A DNA stretch of 6,881 nt, from contig JBDSTZ010000242.1 in the NCBI GenBank assembly GCA_039927975.1, positions 1-6,881 on the forward strand, given 5' to 3'. A model generated the notes under the pieces. It was not told where the DNA came from. It made no database searches and saw nothing but the letters and a program-made list of their open reading frames with translations. The stretch comes from JBDSTZ01 sp039927975 (GTDB lineage Bacteria > Pseudomonadota > Gammaproteobacteria > Burkholderiales > Burkholderiaceae_D). This document shows, in pieces, positions 1 through 5,187 of this stretch. A program made the translations under genes and the position numbers. Position 1 is the stretch's first letter, and each line of letters begins with the position of its first letter.

Positions 1-836
1 ACCGCTTTGGTCTGGCGTCGGCGACCCTGTTCGCCTGCTGCCTGGCGCGCGGCGACCGCATCCTGCTGCCGTGGCGCGCCCAGCGCTGGCTGATGCTGCA
101 AGGCTCCCTCACTTTCTGCCTGTCCTACCTCTGTACTTACCATGCCGAGCAATACGTGGTGTCGGCGCTGGTCGGCGTGCTGTTCGCGCTGATGGTGTTC
201 TGGACGCCGCTGTGCAACCGCATCGCCTTCGGCACCCCGCTGGCCTGGCGCACCTGGGCCGCCGGCGCGGTCGCCATGGGCGGCGTGATCTTGCTGTTCT
301 TTCACTCGATCTCGTCGGCCGGGCAGGATATCGAGGCCGGCGGCAGCGCCAGGTTTGTGCTGGGCATGGCGCTCGGCCTGCTGGCGACGATCGCCGCGTC
401 GGCCGGCAATGTGCTGGTGGTGAAAATCCGCGAGGAATCGCGCAATATGTTTCTGACGATGGCGTGGGCGATGTTCTGGGGGGCGCTGCTGGTGGTGCTG
501 TTCTGCCTGCTGCGCGGCCAGGCCTTCGTGCTGCCCTCGGCGCCGCGCTACTGGATGGGCTTGATCTATCTGTCGCTGTTCGGCTCGGTAATCGCCTTCA
601 ATTGCTATTTCACCCTGATCAACCGGATCGGCGCGCAGAAAGCCGTTTACATCGGCGTGCTCACCCCCGTCATTTCAGTGCTGCTGTCGATCAAGCTTGA
701 ACACTTTCGCCCCGGTCCGCTCGAATGGGGCGGCATGGCGCTGTGCCTGTCAAGCGTGGCCTGGGCATTGCGCGCGCCGCATGCCCCGGATCGCCAGTCG
801 CCTCCTTCCCTTGCCAAAACCACATCAGCCACATGA
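1..836 (+). CDS. EamA/DMT-family membrane transporter, 5' end missing
   Basis: The first complete codon is at 3, and 277 residues are visible before the TGA at 834-836. The frame is open to the window edge, so the methionine codon at 93 is internal. The protein is strongly hydrophobic with about nine recognisable membrane segments in two halves, as in the EamA (drug/metabolite transporter) family, whose members have ten helices and about 300 residues. The visible part opens with the Arg-Phe-rich end of the second helix, so roughly 25-35 residues including helix 1 are missing. The second EamA repeat begins near the GMALGLLATIAASAGN stretch and ends with the SLFGSVIAF and VYIGVLTPVISVLLS helices. 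EamA proteins usually export amino acids or small metabolites across the inner membrane; the substrate cannot be read from sequence. It overlaps the following acetyltransferase gene by ATGA, so the two are probably co-transcribed and translationally coupled. Confidence 0.9.
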   Translation, partial: RFGLASATLFACCLARGDRILLPWRAQRWLMLQGSLTFCLSYLCTYHAEQYVVSALVGVLFALMVFWTPLCNRIAFGTPLAWRTWAAGAVAMGGVILLFFHSISSAGQDIEAGGSARFVLGMALGLLATIAASAGNVLVVKIREESRNMFLTMAWAMFWGALLVVLFCLLRGQAFVLPSAPRYWMGLIYLSLFGSVIAFNCYFTLINRIGAQKAVYIGVLTPVISVLLSIKLEHFRPGPLEWGGMALCLSSVAWALRAPHAPDRQSPPSLAKTTSAT

Positions 837-847
837 GCCACATGAGC
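821..847. repeat. Three tandem copies of a 9-bp unit at the transporter/acetyltransferase junction
   Basis: The units are 821-829 (CACATCAGC), 830-838 (CACATGAGC) and 839-847 (CACATGAGC). The last two are identical and the first differs at one base. Copies 2 and 3 each contain an ATG in the acetyltransferase frame (833 and 842), and copy 2 also carries the TGA that ends the transporter. Because the unit is 9 bp, gaining or losing a copy keeps the frame of the downstream gene. Confidence 0.85.
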
Positions 848-1333
848 CACACTTTCCTGCTGCGCCCCGCCACGCCCGACGATATCGTTCACATCCACGC
901 CATGATCGTCGAACTGGCCGTGTTCGAGAAACTCGAACACCTGGTGGTGGCCACCGAGGACTTGCTGCGCGACGGCTTGTTCGGCCCGCAACCGTCGTGC
1001 GAGGCGATCATTGGCGAAGAGAACGGCGAAGTGGTCAGCTTCGCGCTGTTCTTCCACAATTTTTCGACCTTCCTCACCCGCAAGGGCCTGTACCTGGAAG
1101 ACTTGTACGTCAAGCAATCGCATCGCGGCAAGGGTTACGGGCGCCAGATGCTGGTGCGCCTGGCGCAACTGGCGGTGGAACGCCAATGCGGCCGCTTTGA
1201 GTGGTCGGTGCTGGACTGGAATGCGCCGGCGATCAGCTTTTACGAGGCGATGGGCGCCGATATCTTGCCCGACTGGCGCGTGTGCCGGGTCACCGGTGAC
1301 GCTTTGCAGCAACTGGCGCGGGGCGAAAAGTAG
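833..1333 (+). CDS. GNAT N-acetyltransferase, diamine (SAT/thialysine)-like
   Basis: The protein has 166 residues, close to the ~170 usual for the family. It opens with LRPATPDD, the first GNAT strand, after a short MSHMSH leader. The acetyl-CoA pyrophosphate loop RGKGYG is at residues 98-103, just after the YLEDLYV strand (87-93). The C-terminal half has CGRFEWSVLDWN (119-130) and PAISFYEAMGA (132-142), where Asn130 and Tyr137 sit at conserved GNAT positions. The YLEDLYV and VLDWN/FYE blocks resemble the eukaryotic spermidine/spermine and thialysine acetyltransferases and their bacterial relatives, so an acetyl-CoA-dependent transfer to a polyamine, thialysine or similar amine is likely but not proven. 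Start codons at 833 (ATGA overlap with the transporter) and 842 are both possible. No Shine-Dalgarno sequence precedes either, which suggests translational coupling. The stop is TAG at 1331-1333. Confidence 0.88.
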   Translation: MSHMSHTFLLRPATPDDIVHIHAMIVELAVFEKLEHLVVATEDLLRDGLFGPQPSCEAIIGEENGEVVSFALFFHNFSTFLTRKGLYLEDLYVKQSHRGKGYGRQMLVRLAQLAVERQCGRFEWSVLDWNAPAISFYEAMGADILPDWRVCRVTGDALQQLARGEK

Positions 1334-1378
1334 ACAGCGAAAAGTAGACAGAGAAAAGTAGACAGCGAAAAATAGACA
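1323..1378. repeat. Four tandem copies of a 14-bp unit across the acetyltransferase stop codon
   Basis: Units are 1323-1336 and 1337-1350 (both GCGAAAAGTAGACA), 1351-1364 (one change, GAG for GCG) and 1365-1378 (one change, AAATAG for AAGTAG). The first copy contains the end and TAG stop of the acetyltransferase gene. Since three units equal 42 nt, the same TAG returns in frame in unit 4 (1373-1375), so loss of the first stop would add only 14 residues. On the minus strand each unit has a T4-5 run. Confidence 0.95.
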
Positions 1379-1394
1379 GAGAGGGCGCCGCCCC

Positions 1395-1426
1395 AAAGAA
1401 AAACCCACGGGCAGAAAGACCGTGGG
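1395..1426 (-). terminator. Intrinsic terminator acting on minus-strand transcripts
   Basis: A perfect 7-bp GC-rich stem, CCCACGG at 1404-1410 and CCGTGGG at 1420-1426, encloses a 9-nt loop. Read on the minus strand, the hairpin is followed directly by TTTTTCTTT (1403-1395), the classic Rho-independent layout. On the plus strand the hairpin is followed by CGAACCC with no T-run, so it should not stop the acetyltransferase transcript efficiently. The nearest minus-strand gene upstream is the ABC fusion gene ending at 1832, about 400 nt away, so this is probably where hut operon transcription ends. An unrecognised minus-strand RNA starting inside 1430-1830 is an alternative. Confidence 0.75.
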
Positions 1427-1657
1427 CGAACCCATGTGAGATGGGAGGGGAGACTGGCGGCAGGCGGCGCGTTGGTGGCCAGCCTTGCATCGTGTCCGGG
1501 CGGCGTCACGCCGCGCATTCCTCATAATTACCTACGTGGAAAAGCGGATCTTGATATTGCGCAAAGATGGGGACCCGACGCGCTCGGTTGAGTTAGCACA
1601 AGTTCAATAATCCCTTGTCCAAAGAAAATGAGTCCTTCTTTTTCCACGGTGGATGCC
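1427..1657. other. Intergenic stretch without a recognisable gene
   Basis: With the repeats and terminator on its left this completes a 324-bp gene-free gap. It holds a small hairpin of 5-bp arms (1431-1445, CCCAT/ATGGG), a tighter one with 6-bp arms and a 3-nt loop (1500-1514, GCGGCG/CGCCGC), and a loose inverted pair CGTGGAAAAG (1535-1544) and CTTTTTCCACG (1638-1648). From about 1515 onward the DNA is clearly AT-richer than the flanking genes, as expected for a promoter region of the small gene starting at 1658. No pair of -35/-10 boxes with proper spacing could be assigned on either strand. Short open frames on both strands here lack the GC-rich third positions of the neighbouring genes. 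Confidence 0.5.
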
Positions 1658-1837
1658 ATGAAGATCAACGTCAAACCCCTCACCTCGCGGCTGTACAAGG
1701 CCTGGCTGATGTCGCGTCTCGACACCCATAGCCGCAGCTTGCAAATGATCGCCGCCCAGCGCGAAAACGACTTTCACGCCGAACGCATCCTGCACCGCGA
1801 AGTGTCGGAAATGCGTTCCAAACTGCAATCGTTATGA
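1658..1837 (+). CDS. Small hypothetical protein, 59 residues
   Basis: I do not recognise this protein. It is charged and probably helical: a basic N-terminal part (MKINVKPLTSRLYKAWLMSR) leads into a polar stretch rich in Arg, Glu, Gln and His (about residues 24-55). That pattern could form an amphipathic or short coiled helix; there is no membrane segment or signal peptide. Third codon positions are strongly GC-rich from 1658 onward, as in the neighbouring genes, which is the main evidence that it is real. The start at 1658 is preferred over the in-frame ATG at 1628: GGTGGA at 1648-1653 can serve as a ribosome-binding site, and the ten codons between the two ATGs have unselective codon use. 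Its TGA (1835-1837) overlaps the end of the convergent ABC gene by 6 bp. Confidence 0.55.
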   Translation: MKINVKPLTSRLYKAWLMSRLDTHSRSLQMIAAQRENDFHAERILHREVSEMRSKLQSL

Positions 1838-3361
1838 ACGCACACCGAATGGTGGCGATCCTGACGATGGGGAACCAGATGAAGCGGTGCGGCGCGACGC
1901 CAGCCGTTCGACCGCTTCGAACAGCGCCTGGGTCAGCAGCGCCAGCACGGCGGCCGGAATCGCCCCGGCCAGCAGCATGGTGTGGTCGTTGAGCGCCAGG
2001 CCGATGGTAATCCGTTCGCCAAAGCCGCCGGCGCCGATGAAGGCGGCGATCGTCGCGGTCCCCACACTCATCACGGCGGCGGTCTTCACGCCGGCCAGGA
2101 TCACCGGCAGCGCCAGCGGCAGGTCGACGTAAAACAGGCGCTGGCGCGGCGTCAGGCCCAGCGCCAGCGCGGCCAGGCGCACGCCGGGCGCCACCTGCAA
2201 AATGCCGGTGCAGGTATTGCGCACGATCGGCAGCAGCGCGTACACGAACAGCGCCACCAGCGCCGGCGCCATGCCGATCATCCCCATCAGCGCGATCAGT
2301 ATGGCCAGCAGCGCCAGCGATGGCACTGTTTGCAGCACGCCGGCAAAGGCCAGCACACCCTGGCGCAGGCGCGGCTGCAAGGCCGCCAGCACGCCGAGCG
2401 GGATGCCGGCCAGGCAAGCCAGCGCCACCGACAGCAGCACCAGCGCCACGTGCTGGCGCGTCAGCGTCCACAGATCGTCGTTGAAGATCGCCGCCATCAA
2501 GCCGGTGCGCGCGCTCTTCGTGCCGGCCTGGCCGCGCGCCCTGGCGAGCCAGTCGGCGGCGATGGCAGCAAAGCTTTTGCCTTCCAGTTCGGCGGCCGCG
2601 TTCATGGCGATCATGTCGCTCGCGCTGATCTTGCCCTCCAGTTGTTCGAGCGCGCGCCAGGCGGCCGGACAACGCTGCGGCGCATCGAGCCGATACAGCA
2701 GCACGGCGTCGTAACGAGGAAAATATCCGAGGTCGTCGGCCAGCACCTTCAAGCCGTACTGGCGGATCTTGGCGTCGGTGGCGTAGATGTCGATCAGGTC
2801 GACCTGGCGCTGGGCCAGCGCTTCGTAGGCGACGCCGTGATCGAGGCCGCGCGGCTGCTGCGCCAGGCCGTAGCGCTTCGCCAGGCCCGGCCAGCCGTCG
2901 CCGCGGCCCATGAATTCGTGCGACAGCCCGACCCGCAGCTGCGGCTGTCGCGCCAGGTCGGACAGCTTGCCAATCCCTGTCGTATCGCCGCGCACCGCCA
3001 GCGCGTAGCTGTTGTTGAAGCCGAGCGGCACCCCTACCCCGAGGCCGAGCGGCAGCAGCGCGGCGCGTATCTGCGCCAGCGTCGACAGTTTGTCGTTCTT
3101 GAGGATTTCGAGATCGATAGTGCCGATGTATTCGGGGTAGACGTCGATACTGCCGGCGCGCAGCGCGGCCAGCACGATGGCGGTGTTGCCCAGTCCCTGG
3201 CGATGCTCGGCCCTGCCCTTCCCGGCGCTCTGGGTCAGCACCTCGCCCAAAATATACGACTCGGTGAAACGCTTCGAGCCGACCCGCAGCACCTCGTCGG
3301 CCGCCGCCCACTGCGCGCACCCGAGCACCATCCACACCAGCAGCAGCCATCTCGCGCGCAC
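1832..3361 (-). CDS. Fused substrate-binding protein/permease of an OpuB/OsmF-type ABC importer
   Basis: The product has 509 residues. A signal peptide (residues 1-21, hydrophobic core WLLLVWMVLG, likely cleavage after AAA21) is followed by an OpuAC/OsmF-like binding domain (about 22-285) with VGSKRFTESYILGE at 27-40, YPEYIGT at 75-81 and IDIYATDAKI at 190-199. A BPD-type permease domain (about 297-488) follows. It has several membrane helices, LQTVPSLALLAILI at 343-356 as in OpuBB-like permeases, and the cytoplasmic EAA-type loop around 396-425 that contacts the ATPase. The family imports glycine betaine, choline, carnitine and related compounds; some members take up histidine. Being last in a hut operon, 17 nt after hutI, makes histidine or a related nitrogen compound a reasonable guess for the substrate. 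No ATPase gene is in the window. The tail (493-509) is rich in Ser, Gly and Pro. The start is GTG at 3361. Confidence 0.88.
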   Translation of the reverse strand: MRARWLLLVWMVLGCAQWAAADEVLRVGSKRFTESYILGEVLTQSAGKGRAEHRQGLGNTAIVLAALRAGSIDVYPEYIGTIDLEILKNDKLSTLAQIRAALLPLGLGVGVPLGFNNSYALAVRGDTTGIGKLSDLARQPQLRVGLSHEFMGRGDGWPGLAKRYGLAQQPRGLDHGVAYEALAQRQVDLIDIYATDAKIRQYGLKVLADDLGYFPRYDAVLLYRLDAPQRCPAAWRALEQLEGKISASDMIAMNAAAELEGKSFAAIAADWLARARGQAGTKSARTGLMAAIFNDDLWTLTRQHVALVLLSVALACLAGIPLGVLAALQPRLRQGVLAFAGVLQTVPSLALLAILIALMGMIGMAPALVALFVYALLPIVRNTCTGILQVAPGVRLAALALGLTPRQRLFYVDLPLALPVILAGVKTAAVMSVGTATIAAFIGAGGFGERITIGLALNDHTMLLAGAIPAAVLALLTQALFEAVERLASRRTASSGSPSSGSPPFGVRS

Positions 3362-3366
3362 GCACA

Positions 3367-3372
3367 CTCCTC
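3367..3372 (-). promoter_or_regulatory. Ribosome-binding site deciding the GTG start of the ABC fusion gene
   Basis: GAGGAG lies in the 17-nt gap after hutI and 5 nt before the GTG at 3361-3359. The frame has no suitable ATG before the signal peptide, and an ATG at 3350 is out of frame. This GTG gives a well-formed signal peptide (M-R-A-R then a hydrophobic core). Confidence 0.7.
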
Positions 3373-3378
3373 GTTCAG

Positions 3379-4596
3379 TTATGCCGGCAAGCTTACCACC
3401 GGCGCGCGCAGCACACCGCCATTGACCACCGCGCGGCAGGGATTGAAGCCCATCGCGTAGGCCAGGTCGGCCGGCCGGGCGATGTCCCACAGCGCGAGGT
3501 CGGCGCGTTTGCCGGGCGCCAGCGTGCCGATCTCGGCATGGCGGCCCAGCGCGCGGGCCGCGTGGACGGTGCAGCCGGCCAGCGCTTCCTGCGGCGTCAG
3601 GCGCCACAGGGTGCAGGCCATGTTCATCGCCAGCAGGATGGAGGTCAGCGGCGAGGTGCCGGGGTTGCAGTCGGTCGCCACCGCCATCGGCACACCGGCC
3701 GCGCGCAATGCGGCGATCGGTGGCGGCGTGGTGTCGCGCAAAAAATACCAGGCGCCGGGCAGCAGCACGGCGACGGTTCCGGCCACCGCCATCGCCGCCA
3801 CGCCGGCCGGCGTGAGGTGTTCGAGATGATCGGCCGACAGGCCATGGAAGCTGGCCAGCAGCGCCGCGCCGCCCTGGTCGGACAACTGTTCGGCGTGCAG
3901 CTTGACCGGCAGGCCGAGCGCGCGCGCCGCTTCGAACACGCGCGCCGTCTGGGCGCCGGTAAAGCCGATCCGCTCGCAAAAGGCGTCGACCGCGTCGACC
4001 AGGCCCTCGGCCGCCAGCGCCGGCAGCATGTCGTGGCAGACGGTGTCGATGTAGGCGTCGGCGCGGCCGGCGAACTCGGTCGGCACCGCGTGGGCGCCGA
4101 GGAAGGTGGTGCAGACGCTCACCGGCAGCAGCCGGCCGACCTGGCGCGCCACGCGCAGCATCCTCGCTTCGGAGGCCAGTTCGAGTCCGTAGCCGGACTT
4201 GATTTCCAGCGTGGTCACGCCCTCGGCCAGCAGGCTGGCGATGCGCGGCAGGCTTTGGCGCAGCAGCTCGGCGTCGCCCGCGGCGCGGGTGGAGCGCACG
4301 GTGGACATGATGCCGCCCCCGCCGGCGGCGATCTGTTCGTAGGTGGCGCCATGCAGGCGGACGTCGAATTCATCGCTGCGGTTGCCGGCGTGGACGATGT
4401 GGGTGTGGCAGTCGATCAGGCCGGGCGTGATCCAGCCGCCCAGGCAATCGTGGACCACGGCCGCCCCTCGCGGCGCCTGCCCGCGTGGACCGAGCCAGGC
4501 GATGCGGCCGTCCTTGACCGCCAGCGCGGCGTCATGCAGCTCGCCCACGCGCTCGTTCATGGTCGCCAGGTGCACATTGGTGAACAAGGCGTCCAA
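3379..4596 (-). CDS. hutI: Imidazolonepropionase
   Basis: This 405-residue cytoplasmic amidohydrolase opens the ring of 4-imidazolone-5-propanoate to give N-formimidoyl-L-glutamate, the third step of histidine breakdown. The metal ligands and active site are intact: HTH at 64-66 in IDCHTHIVHAGNR, FLGAHAVP (His169), KLHAEQL (His234), SADHLEH (His257) and the aspartate of ATDCNPGTSP (Asp309). AGGGGI (91-96) and KSGYGLE (133-139) are further family signatures, and the length is typical. The start is a TTG at 4596. Its reading frame is closed immediately upstream by the hutD stop in the same frame (TAG at 4611-4609), no other usual start codon lies between, and the conserved first strand (LFTNVHLATM) begins at residue 4. 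No Shine-Dalgarno sequence is visible, so reinitiation after hutD is likely. The stop is TAA, 17 nt before the ABC gene. Confidence 0.97.
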   Translation of the reverse strand: MDALFTNVHLATMNERVGELHDAALAVKDGRIAWLGPRGQAPRGAAVVHDCLGGWITPGLIDCHTHIVHAGNRSDEFDVRLHGATYEQIAAGGGGIMSTVRSTRAAGDAELLRQSLPRIASLLAEGVTTLEIKSGYGLELASEARMLRVARQVGRLLPVSVCTTFLGAHAVPTEFAGRADAYIDTVCHDMLPALAAEGLVDAVDAFCERIGFTGAQTARVFEAARALGLPVKLHAEQLSDQGGAALLASFHGLSADHLEHLTPAGVAAMAVAGTVAVLLPGAWYFLRDTTPPPIAALRAAGVPMAVATDCNPGTSPLTSILLAMNMACTLWRLTPQEALAGCTVHAARALGRHAEIGTLAPGKRADLALWDIARPADLAYAMGFNPCRAVVNGGVLRAPVVSLPA

Positions 4597-4608
4597 GGCG
4601 GGGGCCGT

Positions 4609-5187
4609 CTAGTTGAAGAAGATATCGACGATGAAGATGGCGCCCTGCCCGGCTTCCAGGGTCCACACGGTGTCGGTGTCGAATACGATGGTGTCGAAGC
4701 GGACCATGCCGATCCGCTCGCTGTCGCTGCTGATGGACAGGCTGTCGCCCTCGGCCAGGAACAGGATCGACACGTCGCCGCGCGGCGCGAACACCGACGA
4801 TCCGCTCAGGCGCCGCTTGCCGAACTTGTGATGGCAGCGCGCGCGGTTGGTCATGACGTTGAAGTCGGTGGTGGGCTCGCTGCCGACCGAGGCCACCACC
4901 GCCGACTCGCCGGCGAATTCGAGCACCGGTTCTTCCTCGCACAGGGCGAAGCGGCGCTCGCCGTCAATGTCGAGCATGACGCCGGGGCCGGAAACCAGCG
5001 CCAGCGTGCGGTCGACGCCGGGAAACACCGAAAACGGCCCGTCCTGGGCGATGGTGGCCAGGCTGACGCGCCAGTCGAAGTCGCGCAGGGTCGCCTCGAC
5101 CGGGTGAATCGCCAGTTCGATCGTGCTGCCGCCACCGTTCTTCCAGCTCACGGGATCCAGGCTCGCATATGGAATCAGCATTGTCAT
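4609..5187 (-). CDS. hutD: HutD/Ves-family protein
   Basis: This 192-residue protein belongs to the HutD family of cupin-like beta-barrel proteins found in many proteobacterial hut operons. Family signatures are WKNGGGST (15-22), DFDWRVSLATIAQDGPFS (36-53), FPGVDRTLALVSG (55-67) and TTDFNVMTNR (106-115). Its exact role is unsettled in the literature; work in Pseudomonas suggests it modulates hut expression or limits pathway intermediates, and no catalytic activity is established. The ATG at 5187 overlaps the hutF stop as ATGA and has GGGAG 8 nt upstream, so it is preferred over the GTG at 5193. The TAG stop is followed after 12 nt by hutI in the same reading frame. Confidence 0.93.
   Translation of the reverse strand: MTMLIPYASLDPVSWKNGGGSTIELAIHPVEATLRDFDWRVSLATIAQDGPFSVFPGVDRTLALVSGPGVMLDIDGERRFALCEEEPVLEFAGESAVVASVGSEPTTDFNVMTNRARCHHKFGKRRLSGSSVFAPRGDVSILFLAEGDSLSISSDSERIGMVRFDTIVFDTDTVWTLEAGQGAIFIVDIFFN

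Noticed and set aside
647..1525. Minus-strand open frame of 292 codons opposite the transporter and acetyltransferase
   Set aside because: It is antisense to two recognised protein families, has no family motif, and runs through the 14-bp repeat and the terminator.
1551..1611. Possible sigma-70 promoter for the small gene (TTGATA at 1551, TTGAGT at 1588, AATAAT at 1606)
   Set aside because: None of these boxes pairs with a partner at 16-18 bp spacing, so no promoter is called.
1393..1628. 10-bp direct repeat CCAAAGAAAA at 1393-1402 and 1619-1628, possibly flanking a small mobile element
   Set aside because: The intervening ~216 bp have no terminal inverted repeats and the motif is simple A-rich sequence, so chance is sufficient.
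1535..1648. Imperfect inverted repeat CGTGGAAAAG / CTTTTTCCACG about 93 nt apart
   Set aside because: The arms are short, one base out of register and far apart; there is no evidence of a structured RNA or operator.
1528..1725. Minus-strand open frame of 65 codons in the intergenic region
   Set aside because: There is no ribosome-binding site or codon bias, and the translation fits no family; it partly overlaps the better-supported small plus-strand gene.
1680..3365. Minus-strand open frame of 561 codons in another frame of the ABC gene
   Set aside because: Its Arg/Ala-rich translation is a frame shadow; the binding-protein and permease motifs are all in the frame ending at 1832.
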